DNA of 64,000 nucleotides from Niastella sp. OAS944 (lineage in GTDB: Bacteria > Bacteroidota > Bacteroidia > Chitinophagales > Chitinophagaceae): contig JANUBW010000011.1 in the NCBI GenBank assembly GCA_024809215.1, positions 186,001 to 250,000 on the forward strand, in the 5' to 3' direction. The notes beneath the pieces were generated by a model. It was not told the origin of the DNA. It was given only the letters and a program-made list of their open reading frames with translations, and made no database searches. Positions 26,394 through 36,841 of this stretch are shown one piece after another. The position numbers and the translations under genes were made by a program. Every line of letters starts with the position of its first letter. The stretch's first letter is position 1.

Positions 26394-28247
26394 TTAAAAT
26401 CCGTATGCGTTCTTTAATGTTCCATTCGACTCGGCTATGATAGAGTTGGCAATGGGATACAGGTGCCGGTTTGGTACACCGGCAGGGTTCAACCCACTGC
26501 TGAACAGATCAACACGGTCAGAGTACAGGGTTTTGTTGGCCGGGGTTTGTGTTGACAGCCAGGGAATTTTTGTATAACCGGCTATATCGGCCGTTCCTTT
26601 ATCGTTATAGAAATTTATACTGTCTTTTTCAATGATCTCATTACCTGATTTGTATTTATAGAACAAGTAGGTAGGCAAGGTGTTCCATGCACCTGTTCCT
26701 GAAAGCATTTGTTTAAACCCATCCCTTTGTTCCTGTATCTTACTTACCAGCAGGTTCCAGCGGATGAGATCGTATTTACGAATGGCCTCGCCGCCAAACT
26801 CATAAGCGCGTTCATTTACCAACGCATTGAAGAATGACTGCTGATCGCCTAGTGCATTTACATACGCATCTACCTTTACTGCCTTATCGGCATCGGCAAA
26901 GGCGCGGTTACGCACTTGCTTCAATGCATCTTTAGCCAGCCCGGTAGGGCCGTTAAGGGCATTTTCAGCTTCAGCAAACATCAGCAACACATCGGCATAA
27001 CGCATGATAGACCAGTTAACACCATAACCAAATTTACCGCCGGCGGCTTTGTTCATAGCAGCCCAGGTTGAATTCATAAAGCGTTGGTCCCATTTGGCAA
27101 AGTTGAACGACATGGGGTTGGTTTGAAACACTTCCTTAACTTCTGCGGAACCATTGCTATAAGAATAATAGGCTATGGTTGCATCGCGGCGCAGGTCTTT
27201 TTGATCGAACATATAAAAATACCAGGCCGTTGTATTTACCACGTTGGCATTGTTGCCAAACCCATATTTTGAATTGGTGTAAAAACGAATTCCGATTGAA
27301 TAACCCATTTCGCCGCTGCGGCCCAAACCATTGGCCACTTCGAACAGGTTTTCCTGGTAGGCCGCATCCATTTGATAAGAGCACAATTTTTTCCAGATAT
27401 CTACATAGCTGGCATTTAGCTTATGTACATTCTGGGCCATTATCTCCTGGCATTTTTTACGCGCCAGCGTATAATACTTTTCCCAGTTACTTCCTCTTTC
27501 GGTTACATAACTTCCGTTACGGTTACGTAAAGAATAACCACCGCGAAACAGGGCAATACGTGCAGTTAACCCTTTTATAAAACCTTTTGTAATCCTTTCT
27601 ACCGTTCCATATGTACCACTTCCTACCCAGGGAACATAAGCATCCGCTTCTTCGAGGTCGGCGATAAGGTAATCATAGATCACATCGCGATCGGTAGGCT
27701 CAAGATATACATTCGACAGATCGTATTTGGTTGGCTCGGCTTTATATGGCACATCGCCCCAGTTCTTCACCAGCTCAAAATAAGCCAGCGCACGCAAGGT
27801 AAGCGCTTCGCCCAAAAAAGCCTTCATCACTGTTGAATCTTTTGTTTTCATTACCGCGCTGTTCCTGATACCATCCACACACAAATTAGCACGCTCTATC
27901 AATTTGTAAATGGTTGTCCACTCACGGGCAATAGCACTATTATCGGGCGTTCCCAAATAATTAGATAAGCCCCGGTTGGTGTTCTCTTTATAAGATACAT
28001 TGTCGGCGCCTACCACCTCTATGTCAGAATTGGTTGCATAGTTCAGCGGTAAACGGGCAGAGTACAAATAATCCTGAGTAAGCAATGCATATGTACCGGT
28101 AATCGCAAATTCGGTATATGCAGTTGATGAAAATACCAGGTCGGGGGTAAATTCAGAAGGCGAAGATGTATTTAAAAAGTCTTTTTTACAACCTGTAATA
28201 ACTAAACCAGATATGGCAAGGGATAAAATAGATAGCTTCATTTTCAT
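26394..28247 (-). CDS. SusD/RagB-type glycan-binding lipoprotein (pair 2)
   Basis: 617 residues with lipobox VITGC. SusD core elements: EALTLRALAYFELVKNWGDV, ITKGFIKGLTARIALFRGGY, WSIMRYADVLLMFAEAENAL and NERAYEFGGEAIRKYDLIRW. The last two form the canonical C-terminal SusD blocks. It lies 10 bp below susC2 and 21 bp above the beta-helix lipoprotein. It is closest in layout to susD3 (both share the ALFRGGYSLR block), suggesting that pairs 2 and 3 are paralogues from a duplication. The sugar bound is inferred as pectic oligosaccharide. Confidence 0.95.
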   Translation of the reverse strand: MKMKLSILSLAISGLVITGCKKDFLNTSSPSEFTPDLVFSSTAYTEFAITGTYALLTQDYLYSARLPLNYATNSDIEVVGADNVSYKENTNRGLSNYLGTPDNSAIAREWTTIYKLIERANLCVDGIRNSAVMKTKDSTVMKAFLGEALTLRALAYFELVKNWGDVPYKAEPTKYDLSNVYLEPTDRDVIYDYLIADLEEADAYVPWVGSGTYGTVERITKGFIKGLTARIALFRGGYSLRNRNGSYVTERGSNWEKYYTLARKKCQEIMAQNVHKLNASYVDIWKKLCSYQMDAAYQENLFEVANGLGRSGEMGYSIGIRFYTNSKYGFGNNANVVNTTAWYFYMFDQKDLRRDATIAYYSYSNGSAEVKEVFQTNPMSFNFAKWDQRFMNSTWAAMNKAAGGKFGYGVNWSIMRYADVLLMFAEAENALNGPTGLAKDALKQVRNRAFADADKAVKVDAYVNALGDQQSFFNALVNERAYEFGGEAIRKYDLIRWNLLVSKIQEQRDGFKQMLSGTGAWNTLPTYLFYKYKSGNEIIEKDSINFYNDKGTADIAGYTKIPWLSTQTPANKTLYSDRVDLFSSGLNPAGVPNRHLYPIANSIIAESNGTLKNAYGF

Positions 28248-28257
28248 AGCAAGTCAA

Positions 28258-31200
28258 TTAAAATGTTACGTTAATACCACCTACAAAAGAGCGGCTTTTT
28301 GGATAAGCGGAATAATCAACGCCAGGTGTTACCGGCGGGCTTCTGCGGGCATCAACTTCAGGATCGAACCCTGTGTAATTGGTCCAGGTGTGCAGGTTAT
28401 ATGCCGTTACGTATACCCGTACGCTGCCAATGTGCGCGCGTTCCAGAATACTTTTAGGGATGGTATAACCTACGGTTATGGTATTCAAACGCAGGAAAGA
28501 ACCGTCTTCAATAGCCCATGAATGCAGGGGTGTTACTGTCATTAAAGGACTCCAGATAGAAGCATTCTGATTTATGTCCATCAGGCGTTGCGGATTGGCA
28601 TTGGCGCCCTGGGCCACATTCAAACCGGTTTCAGGATCGATGATCGTAAAACGATGGTTCAGGTCCATATCGGCCAGAATGTTCTGGTATTTTCGGCTGA
28701 GCAAAAAGGTTGTATAATCTATTTTATTAGCATTATAAATATCGTTGCCATAGGTCCAGTTAAAAAACGTCATAAAGTCGAAGTTCTTATAACGGGCGTT
28801 CAAACTAAACCCACCCTGGTGTTTGGGGTTGGCATTTCCAATCACCGTTCTGTCGTTCGCATCGATCTTGCCATCGGGTTTACCTTCGGCACCACCTGAA
28901 ATATCTTTAAACTTCAAAATACCAGGACCGAAATAAGATGGAGAGATCACTGCGCTATTATCGGGCACACCGCCAACCAGGTCCCATTTCTTTGTGGTGT
29001 TGTTGAAAGTGAAATCATCAAACGTATACATGCCATCGGTTACATAACCATACATTTGACCGGTAGGCTCTCCGGCTTTTATCAAATAGTCTTCCAGTGG
29101 TTGGGCAGTACCATTCCAGCCAGACGAATATAATTTATAATTCAGATCACCATTGGGAAAATCATCAACCCGGTTTTTGTTGAAGCCAATGTTAAATGAT
29201 GCGTTCAGGCTGAAGTCTTTTGTATTAACGATACTACCATTGAGGGTGAGTTCAATACCCCGGTTGGTTGTTTGTCCTACATTTTTTAACTGGCCGGTAT
29301 AACCCGAGTTTGTTGGTACAGGCTGTTGCAACAACAGATCGCGGGTTGTGGTCAGGTAAAGTTCAACACTACCACTCAGGCGGTTGTTAAGCACAGTGAA
29401 GTCAACGCCGGCATTTCTGATTACAGAAGTTTCCCATTTCAGCTCGGGATTGTAAAGTAAGTTGTCAGGGATAAAATTACGTGCTTCCGCTTCGCCCAGG
29501 TAATACGGTTTATTTTCATTGCTGGTGATATATTTCATTTGCCATTGGCCGGGCGGTATCTGGTTGTTCCCGGTTTCGCCATAGCTCAAACGCAGTTTCA
29601 ACTGGTTTAACCAGGAAACGTCATGCAAGAATTCCTCCTCAGAAATTTTCCACGCAGCGGTTCCGGCACTGAAATACCCCCATTGGTGTCCTTCTGCAAA
29701 TTTGCTTGAACCATCGGCACGAACGGTGGCATCAAAAATGTATTTGTTGTTTATTTCATATTTAACACGGCCAAAATAAGAACGCATCCGCTGGTCTGCA
29801 GCAATATAAGTTACCGTTGGTATGGGCGTACCAAAATTCATATTGGCCAACGCATCCTCATACTTCATATTGGTAGGGAAGAAGCGCGATTCGTTGGTTA
29901 TTGTTTTATACCCGCTCGACAAGATCTCCTGCCCTACTACTACATTCAGATTATGTCTTGGAAAAATGCCGGCTTTATCAAATGTGAAAAAGTTAGAGAT
30001 GCGATAAGAAGAGCCGCTCAGCGTATAAATATTGGCAATGGGCTGACCAGCATATTGCTGGGCCTGTGAGGTATGAGGGCCCCACACATTATCGGTACGT
30101 TCGTTCCTGAATTCAAAGCCGCCTTCTGAACGGAAACTTAAGAATGGAAATATTTTCCAGGTAAGCCCGCCGTTGAACGTACTGTTCAACCGGCTTTGTT
30201 TTTTATATTCATCGTTTGCCGATGCAAGTGGATCGTATAATAAACTTTGATCTTCGGCAGTAATGGCATCATCATCAATAACACCCTGATCAAATTCACT
30301 TATACCGCGGGTAGGTGCATATTTAATAGAGTTACGTAAACGGGTAGTGGCGCCGGAGCCTACGTTTACCCCTGCCCCATCAACCTTCATCCAGCCAAGG
30401 CGGGTATTGAGGTCGAAAGTAAGTTTAGGATTGATCTCGCCATTGAGTTTAAAATCGAGATTGTTTCGTTCATAACCAGAACCGATCATAACACTCTCTT
30501 CCTTGTTACGGGTAAGGTTCAAACTAAAACGTGCGTTTTTGGCTCCGCCACTCAACCCCACATTATAATATTGTTGTTTGGCATTGCGGCCGAATACTTC
30601 ATCCTGCCAATCCCTTCCTTTTATTGATTTATAAATATCAAGGTCTTTAAAATTACCATAGTAATTTTCGAATGTGGATGACTGATCGATCTCATGTTGA
30701 TAACGCACGTACTCATACGGGTTCAGCACTTCCAGCTCTTTGGTTATTTTTCTGAAGCCATTGTAAGCATTTACGTTAACATTGATCTTACCGGCCTTAC
30801 CTTCTTTGGTTGTAATGAGGAATACCCCATTACTGGCGCGGGAACCGTAAATAGCGGTGGAGGCGGCATCTTTAAGGAAGGTAAATGTTTCGATGCTCGA
30901 CATGGCAATATTGTTGATATTGCTAACAGGAAATCCGTCTACTATATATAGCGGTGAATTGTCCTGTGAAATAGAAGTACCACCACGCAGGCGTACTTTA
31001 ATTTCGGCATCGGGTGAGCCTTCTGTTGTGGTGATCTGCAAACCGGCAATTCTACCTGTAAGGGCTTCAGCCGCATTGGCCACCGGTGTTTTCATCAGCT
31101 CTTTACCACTAACAATAGCTACTGCGCCGGTAAGGTTCTTTTTCTTACTGCTACCGTAACCAATAACAACTACATCTTCCAGGCTGCTTTCTTCTTTTTC

Positions 31201-31488
31201 CAGCTGCACAGTAACGTCGGCTGAACCATCGGTTGCTACCTCCTTTTTTTGGTAACCCAAATAAGTGAAGGTTAGCACCACTTTACCCGATGTACTGTTA
31301 ACCGTTAATTTAAAGTTTCCCGAACCATCGGTTTGTGCACCGTTGTTGGTACCTTTTACCAACACGCTTGCGCCGGTGATAGCAACACCTTTGTCGTCGT
31401 TTACAGTACCTCTGATTGTTCTTGTTTGGGCAAAAAGGAAAATGGGAAAGAAGAAATGAAGGACTACCAAAGTAATTCTCATACTCAT
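28258..31488 (-). CDS. SusC/RagA TonB-dependent transporter (pair 2, no STN domain)
   Basis: 1076 residues: signal peptide, carboxypeptidase-regulatory-like domain (about 22-100, GTVNDDKGVAITGASVLVKG), plug (VVVIGYGSSKKKNLTGAVAI; LYIVDGFPVSNINNIAMSSI; DAASTAIYGSRASNGVFLIT) and 22-strand-type barrel ending in GGINVTF. Unlike SusC1 it lacks the STN domain, so it cannot signal through FecR. Control is more likely from the operator-like palindrome at 31653. It leads the susC2-susD2-lipoprotein-PL1 operon. The start at 31488 (MSMRITLV) or the internal ATG two codons later are equally plausible. Confidence 0.95.
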   Translation of the reverse strand: MSMRITLVVLHFFFPIFLFAQTRTIRGTVNDDKGVAITGASVLVKGTNNGAQTDGSGNFKLTVNSTSGKVVLTFTYLGYQKKEVATDGSADVTVQLEKEESSLEDVVVIGYGSSKKKNLTGAVAIVSGKELMKTPVANAAEALTGRIAGLQITTTEGSPDAEIKVRLRGGTSISQDNSPLYIVDGFPVSNINNIAMSSIETFTFLKDAASTAIYGSRASNGVFLITTKEGKAGKINVNVNAYNGFRKITKELEVLNPYEYVRYQHEIDQSSTFENYYGNFKDLDIYKSIKGRDWQDEVFGRNAKQQYYNVGLSGGAKNARFSLNLTRNKEESVMIGSGYERNNLDFKLNGEINPKLTFDLNTRLGWMKVDGAGVNVGSGATTRLRNSIKYAPTRGISEFDQGVIDDDAITAEDQSLLYDPLASANDEYKKQSRLNSTFNGGLTWKIFPFLSFRSEGGFEFRNERTDNVWGPHTSQAQQYAGQPIANIYTLSGSSYRISNFFTFDKAGIFPRHNLNVVVGQEILSSGYKTITNESRFFPTNMKYEDALANMNFGTPIPTVTYIAADQRMRSYFGRVKYEINNKYIFDATVRADGSSKFAEGHQWGYFSAGTAAWKISEEEFLHDVSWLNQLKLRLSYGETGNNQIPPGQWQMKYITSNENKPYYLGEAEARNFIPDNLLYNPELKWETSVIRNAGVDFTVLNNRLSGSVELYLTTTRDLLLQQPVPTNSGYTGQLKNVGQTTNRGIELTLNGSIVNTKDFSLNASFNIGFNKNRVDDFPNGDLNYKLYSSGWNGTAQPLEDYLIKAGEPTGQMYGYVTDGMYTFDDFTFNNTTKKWDLVGGVPDNSAVISPSYFGPGILKFKDISGGAEGKPDGKIDANDRTVIGNANPKHQGGFSLNARYKNFDFMTFFNWTYGNDIYNANKIDYTTFLLSRKYQNILADMDLNHRFTIIDPETGLNVAQGANANPQRLMDINQNASIWSPLMTVTPLHSWAIEDGSFLRLNTITVGYTIPKSILERAHIGSVRVYVTAYNLHTWTNYTGFDPEVDARRSPPVTPGVDYSAYPKSRSFVGGINVTF

Positions 31489-31652
31489 ATGGCTAGGTCA
31501 TTTTGGGGTTTCGTACAGCCTTAGGCGGCGTTTTCACAAGCCGGAACCTGGCGTATTTAATAATTAACAATCGCTTTTAACATGAATCCAATGTCAATTA
31601 TAGCGAGGTATTTCTTAAAATCTAACAATCGTCAGTCTTTTTTCTATGCAAT

Positions 31653-31666
31653 CGTTCCCGGCAACG
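31653..31666. promoter_or_regulatory. Operator-like palindrome CGTTcCCGGcAACG
   Basis: It matches the site at 10733-10746 at every non-variable position and is flanked by CAAT on the left and TTG on the right. It lies about 165 bp upstream of the susC2 start. The CCGG centre and two-fold symmetry fit a LacI/GalR-family operator; the proposed regulator is the gene at 37363 (inference). Confidence 0.55.
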
Positions 31667-31744
31667 TTGTAAATGACGGAGACTAGTTGGAAAGACCATG
31701 ACAAGTTTTAAGAAAATGTTTTCGTATGTGCCGCGAAAATTGAA

Positions 31745-31775
31745 AGGGTGAGCCCCCATGACGGAGACCCACCCT
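31745..31775 (-). terminator. Hairpin downstream of susD3
   Basis: AGGGTG (31745-31750) pairs with CACCCT (31770-31775), with further partial pairing inside. On the minus strand the stem is followed by TTCAATTTT. It lies about 30 bases after the susD3 stop and could separate the pair 3 and pair 2 transcripts. Confidence 0.5.
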
Positions 31776-31804
31776 GTAATTGTCCATTGCCTATTGTCTA
31801 TTGA

Positions 31805-33625
31805 TTATTGATACCCCGGATTCTGCGTCAACTGTCCCTGGTAGGCCGACAGTGTTGCCTGATCGAAGGGATATAACTCACTTTTGCCTGAAACAAAAAA
31901 GCTGGCGAAGCCTGTACTCAAAGGTTTGTTATCAATAATTGGAGTTGCTAAATAACCCCGCCAGGCCACTGCCGTCCAACCCGTAAGGGGTGAAGGTTTC
32001 TGTTTGGGCTGCCAGAAAGGCTGCGCTGTTACCGACGTATTTGAACCATTATAAAACTGTACCTCTTCACCTACGTTTTTATAATAAATAGTATCGGGCA
32101 CATTGGCGTATACACCGGCGCCGGCCTGCATATCATCAATCTTTTTTCGTGTATCGGCAAGTTTAGCTGCCAGCTGGCCCCAACGCAACAGATCGTATTT
32201 GCGTATGCCTTCATGTCCAAACTCAAGGTAACGCTCATTGGCAACCGCATCAAAGAATGCAGCCTTGGCAGTTGGCGTAGTACCCATTTTACTTTCATTA
32301 CCTTTATAGGCTCTTCTTCGAACTTCTTCAAATGCACTGATAGCCTGTGCGGTTGGGCCGCCATTTATTTCATTCACCGCTTCGGCATACATCAACAGCA
32401 CATCCGAAAAACGGATCATCGCCCAGTTGTAGCCTACATTCAACACAGTACCGGGCAGTAAAGGCACGCGCCAGTCGCGCCGGTATTTACCGGTGTTCAA
32501 TTCACTAATGCGGCGTACTCTTTTTACATTGGTTGCATTGGGCACCTCGTACCACGTAATGGTTACATCGCGACGCAGGTCTACCGAATCGAATGCATAA
32601 AAATAATTGGGCAACATAGTAATACCGCCGCCACCGGCGCCATAACGCGATGCATTGTTGAGCACAGGCCCATCGTAATTGCCCATACGGCTGTCGCTGT
32701 TACCATTACCACCACCGGCGCCTACTTCAAAAAGTATTTCACCCTGTGGGTCATATGCAAAGCTTGTTACTTTACGCCAGATGTCCTCATAACTGGGGTT
32801 CAGGGTATGCTGATCTCTTCTCGCCATCAACTCTTCACATTCTTTTTTGGCTATTTCATAATATTTCAGATAGTCGCTGTGGCGCTCTATCTGGCCATTG
32901 CCACGTAATGAATAACCGCCTCTGAACAAAGCGATCCTGGCACGCAATGCTTTGGCTGCGCCTTTTGTTATGCGTTCGTTGCGGGCAACTTCTGTTCGCC
33001 AGGGCAACATGTCAATAGCGGTTGCCAGGTCGGCAATGATCTTATCGTATGTACTATCGCGATCGTTACGTGGAATAAACAAACTTGTTTGTTTATACGA
33101 GGGTATCATTGGCGCCGGCACATCGCCCCAGTTGCGGATCAGTTCAAATAAAAACTGCGCCCGCAGCGTAAGCGATTCTGCATACAATCTTTTCAATTCT
33201 TTTTTCTCGGTATCGGTGCCATCGGTATACAGTTTCATTTGCGGTATTTGCTCAATACACAAATTGGCCTTTTCTACCCCACGGTATAACTGGCGAAAGG
33301 GATTAGAGATCTCTGCATTGGTCAATAACAATTGATACCGGCCAACTCCGCGGCGACCGTTGTCGATACCGCCACTTACAATGCCTTCATCAGAATCATA
33401 AGGGTAATACATGCTGATGCGAATACCATATCCATTGTCGCCCTGTAATTCATCATATACACCCACAACGGCCATGGTGGCGTTGGGCACATCTGTAAAC
33501 ACTTCAGGAATGGTATAACCCGACTCCGGTTCAACCTCAGTATACTTTTTGCAACCGGATGCAACGGATAACAGAACCAATATAATAGAGGCGGTAATTA
33601 TTTTATGCAATCGTATATGCTTCAT
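31805..33625 (-). CDS. SusD/RagB-type glycan-binding lipoprotein (pair 3)
   Basis: 606 residues with an SPII signal (lipobox SVASGC). SusD core blocks: ESLTLRAQFLFELIRNWGDV, ITKGAAKALRARIALFRGGY, WAMIRFSDVLLMYAEAVNEI and NERYLEFGHEGIRKYDLLRW. The gene follows susC3 after 18 bp. It is the second of the two closely similar pairs (2 and 3) and has no downstream enzyme of its own, because the next gene is susC2 across a 316-bp leader. The ligand is inferred from the pectin context. Confidence 0.95.
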   Translation of the reverse strand: MKHIRLHKIITASIILVLLSVASGCKKYTEVEPESGYTIPEVFTDVPNATMAVVGVYDELQGDNGYGIRISMYYPYDSDEGIVSGGIDNGRRGVGRYQLLLTNAEISNPFRQLYRGVEKANLCIEQIPQMKLYTDGTDTEKKELKRLYAESLTLRAQFLFELIRNWGDVPAPMIPSYKQTSLFIPRNDRDSTYDKIIADLATAIDMLPWRTEVARNERITKGAAKALRARIALFRGGYSLRGNGQIERHSDYLKYYEIAKKECEELMARRDQHTLNPSYEDIWRKVTSFAYDPQGEILFEVGAGGGNGNSDSRMGNYDGPVLNNASRYGAGGGGITMLPNYFYAFDSVDLRRDVTITWYEVPNATNVKRVRRISELNTGKYRRDWRVPLLPGTVLNVGYNWAMIRFSDVLLMYAEAVNEINGGPTAQAISAFEEVRRRAYKGNESKMGTTPTAKAAFFDAVANERYLEFGHEGIRKYDLLRWGQLAAKLADTRKKIDDMQAGAGVYANVPDTIYYKNVGEEVQFYNGSNTSVTAQPFWQPKQKPSPLTGWTAVAWRGYLATPIIDNKPLSTGFASFFVSGKSELYPFDQATLSAYQGQLTQNPGYQ

Positions 33626-33643
33626 ACGTCATTCGTTTTTTTG

Positions 33644-36600
33644 TTAGAAAGTAACATTTACACCAAACACCCAGGTACGTGAACGGGGATAAGCGGCAAA
33701 GTCAACACCCGGTGTTAACGGATCAGTCCTTCGGGCCGTTACATCGGGATCGAAGCCCGAATAACTGGTGAGTGTTGCCAGGTTGTTCACAGTAGCAAAC
33801 ACGCGGAAGGTGGAGAGCTTTATTTTATTGATCACCGTTTTTGGCAATGAATAACCCACTGTAAGGTTGTTTATACGCAGGTAAGAACCATCTTCCACAG
33901 CCCATGAATGCAACCACCAGCGTTGTACCCGTACAGGTGTCCATATTTTAGCGTGCTCATTAAGCGCCGCCAACTCTTTAGGATCGGTAACCCGCACACC
34001 CTGATCGTTGATATTTGTCCACCTGTCTTTCATAATATTCAACATATTCAGGTTGGGAAAAGCGCCGTCGGTCCACTCAAGTATGTTAGCGTTGTAAATG
34101 TCATTTCCGTAAACAAAATTCACAAACACACTCAGGTCGAAATTTTTATAAGAGAACTGGTTGTTCCAGCCGCCGGTGAATTTCGGATTGGCGTCACCGA
34201 TAACGGTTCTGTCGTAATCGGCGGTTATTACGCCATCGGGCACGCCGTTGGGGCCACTGATATCGCGCCACTTTAACATACCAGGCTGAGGAGTTCCATA
34301 TACACTGTTACTGGCAACAGTTGGTTTTATTGTGTATATACCGGCATTGTAATTAAAATCATCTATCGGGTAAAAACCTTCGGTTATAAAACCATACATT
34401 AAACCGGCAGGCTGTCCTACTTTTACCAGGTAGTCATCTACACCATCGCTACCCTGCCAGCCTGAGTTACGGGTAAGAAAATCGGGGCCACCTAAATTCT
34501 CTATCTTGTTCTTGTTAAAGGAGATATTGAAACTGGTGTTCCAGGTAAAATCTTTTTGCGATACCGGTATTGCGTTTACCTGGAATTCAACCCCGCGGTT
34601 GCTGGTAGCGCCCAGATTCTGCAACTGTGTGGTATATCCTAAAGTTGGTGGAATGTTCACCGACAGCAACAGGTCTTTGGCCGAGTTCTTATAAACATCT
34701 ACCGTAAAGTTTAACCGGTTGTTCAACAAGGCCAGGTCCAGGCCAAGGTTCATAGTAGTATTGCGTTCCCAACGTAAATCGGGGTTACGCAGTGCGGTTG
34801 GGGCCACACCGGGCTGTATAATATGGTTGAAGGCATACTGACCGGTTACGCCGTATAATTGCAGGTACAGCAGGTTATCAATGCGATTGTTGCCCACCGA
34901 TCCGTAACCGAAGCGCAGTTTTGCATCATTGAGCCATGTAATATCTTTCATAAAGTCTTCCCGGCTAAAGCGCCACGCTACCGAACCTGATGGGAACACC
35001 AGCGTTCCGTTATCGCTGCTGAATTTTGAGGAACGATCGGCCCGCAGGTTAAAGGTGGCTGAATATTTATCATCAAATTCATAACTGGCGCGGCCAAACA
35101 ATGAGAAGATGCGGCTGGGCGGTTGTTTAAAGGTAGTTGGCAATGGCTGTGACGAACCGGGCGGCGCAGCACCGGCGCCCATATTCTCCAATGCTTTTTC
35201 TGCTGTAATGTCCGATGGGAAATAGCGCGTTTCAAATGTGCTTTGACGGCTTCGCTGGTCAACAACCTCCTGCCCCACCAGTACGCTGATATCGTGTTTA
35301 CCTTTATAATTGGTGAGATTATATTGCAGCGTATTGGAATTGCTGAGCGTATTGTTGTATTGTTCGCCTATTGATGCCGTTGGCAGCGACGCAAAGTTGC
35401 GGGCGGTTGAGGTTATCTTGCTAAAGAACTGATCGGATTCCACTACCGAATTATCATAACCAAAGGTTGATCTGAACGTAAGGTTCTTCACAATGGTATA
35501 ACTGAAAAATCCGCTGAGGTAAGTAGCCTTTGTAAATTGCTTCCTGTATTCAGCCTTTGTTAATATTACCGGGTTAATGGCGCCACTGGAAGCGAGAAAA
35601 TAAGCTTCGTCAAAATCATCGATACCACCTGTAGCTGTTGGCAATTCGAACGGACGGTAATTGATGGCATGGCGCATACGGTTAGTGGCGCGGGTGCCGC
35701 TGTTGGTGGTGCCTGCGCCTCGAATAGTTTGATCGAGATAGCGGGCATTGAACCCGATCTTTAATTTATCCGAGGCTTTATGATCGAGTTTGAAGTTCAC
35801 CAGGTAACGATCGAAACCTGATTCAATTTGAATACCATCTTCTTTATTGGCGGTAAGACTTAAATTATATTGTGTATTATCATTGCCGCCATTCAGCGAA
35901 ACGTTTTGATTGCTGAATTTAGCATCGCGGCCAAACACTTCCTTTTGCCAGTTGATCATTGGAATATCTTTGTACACATTCAACGTATCCCAGGTGCGAC
36001 CATAGGTTTGTACAAAGCTGGTGCTATCGGCTATGTTACCGCGGCTTCTTTCATATTGCCAGCGCACAAAATCGTAAGGGCTCATAACGTCCATGAACTG
36101 GGGCAGTTCGCGCCAGCCGAAAGAACCGTTGTAGTTGATCTGCGTTTTTCCCGAACGGCCACCCTTGGTAGTTATGATGACCACCCCATTGGCAGCACGG
36201 GCGCCATAAATAGCCGTGGTTGATGCATCTTTGAGTACGTCGATAGATGCAATGTCCTGTGGCGAAATAACACTCAACGCATTTTCAACCTGCACTCCAT
36301 CCACTATATATAATGGTGAGTTGTCTTGCGTAATGGAGCCGCCGCCACGTACCCGAACAATGATGTCGGAACCGGGTGCACCTTCCGATGCAGTCACCTG
36401 TACCCCGGCCAACCGGCCCTGTAATGCTTCGGCAGCTGATGAAAGGGGCACATCTTTAATTTGCCGGCCTGCCAGCGATGAAACCGAACCGCTTACTTTA
36501 CTACGCGGAACGGTTTGGTAACCGATCACCACTTCGGCCAGTGTGGTGGCATCGCGTTCGAGCTGAACCTTTAACTCTTCCTTGTCATCGGCGGTTACGG

Positions 36601-36841
36601 TTATGGGTTTGAACCCAACACTCGACAAGGTTACACTTACATTTCCCGAACCGGTGATGGGTATGGAAAAATGTCCGCGGGCATCGGTTTGTGCCGAGCG
36701 TCCCCCTTTCACGCTTACTGTAACGTTCGATGCCGGTTGTCCCTTATCATCGGTTACAGTACCAGAAATTTGCCTCGTTTGAGCCTGAAGAAAAAATGGA
36801 ATGAATAGTAGCAGCGCTAGTAATGGTTTGAATTTACTCAT
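33644..36841 (-). CDS. SusC/RagA TonB-dependent transporter (pair 3, no STN domain)
   Basis: 1065 residues: signal peptide (MSKFKPLLALLLFIPFFLQA), carboxypeptidase-regulatory-like domain (about 23-100, GTVTDDKGQPASNVTVSVKG), plug (AEVVIGYQTVPRSKVSGSVS; LYIVDGVQVENALSVISPQD) and barrel ending FGVNVTF. No STN. The plug lacks the usual IGYG (it is IGYQ), a small departure from the SusC consensus. It is divergent from the LacI-family gene across a 521-bp spacer, the standard position for a gene controlled by that regulator. Confidence 0.95.
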   Translation of the reverse strand: MSKFKPLLALLLFIPFFLQAQTRQISGTVTDDKGQPASNVTVSVKGGRSAQTDARGHFSIPITGSGNVSVTLSSVGFKPITVTADDKEELKVQLERDATTLAEVVIGYQTVPRSKVSGSVSSLAGRQIKDVPLSSAAEALQGRLAGVQVTASEGAPGSDIIVRVRGGGSITQDNSPLYIVDGVQVENALSVISPQDIASIDVLKDASTTAIYGARAANGVVIITTKGGRSGKTQINYNGSFGWRELPQFMDVMSPYDFVRWQYERSRGNIADSTSFVQTYGRTWDTLNVYKDIPMINWQKEVFGRDAKFSNQNVSLNGGNDNTQYNLSLTANKEDGIQIESGFDRYLVNFKLDHKASDKLKIGFNARYLDQTIRGAGTTNSGTRATNRMRHAINYRPFELPTATGGIDDFDEAYFLASSGAINPVILTKAEYRKQFTKATYLSGFFSYTIVKNLTFRSTFGYDNSVVESDQFFSKITSTARNFASLPTASIGEQYNNTLSNSNTLQYNLTNYKGKHDISVLVGQEVVDQRSRQSTFETRYFPSDITAEKALENMGAGAAPPGSSQPLPTTFKQPPSRIFSLFGRASYEFDDKYSATFNLRADRSSKFSSDNGTLVFPSGSVAWRFSREDFMKDITWLNDAKLRFGYGSVGNNRIDNLLYLQLYGVTGQYAFNHIIQPGVAPTALRNPDLRWERNTTMNLGLDLALLNNRLNFTVDVYKNSAKDLLLSVNIPPTLGYTTQLQNLGATSNRGVEFQVNAIPVSQKDFTWNTSFNISFNKNKIENLGGPDFLTRNSGWQGSDGVDDYLVKVGQPAGLMYGFITEGFYPIDDFNYNAGIYTIKPTVASNSVYGTPQPGMLKWRDISGPNGVPDGVITADYDRTVIGDANPKFTGGWNNQFSYKNFDLSVFVNFVYGNDIYNANILEWTDGAFPNLNMLNIMKDRWTNINDQGVRVTDPKELAALNEHAKIWTPVRVQRWWLHSWAVEDGSYLRINNLTVGYSLPKTVINKIKLSTFRVFATVNNLATLTSYSGFDPDVTARRTDPLTPGVDFAAYPRSRTWVFGVNVTF

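Larger units (their letters stand above)
31489..31804. other. 316-bp leader upstream of susC2
   Basis: No gene. It contains three CAATCGnT words (31568, 31626, 31649), the operator-like palindrome at 31653, a hairpin downstream of susD3 (31745-31775) and ATTGCCT/ATTGTCT heptamers reaching the susD3 stop (31783-31804). Confidence 0.65.
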
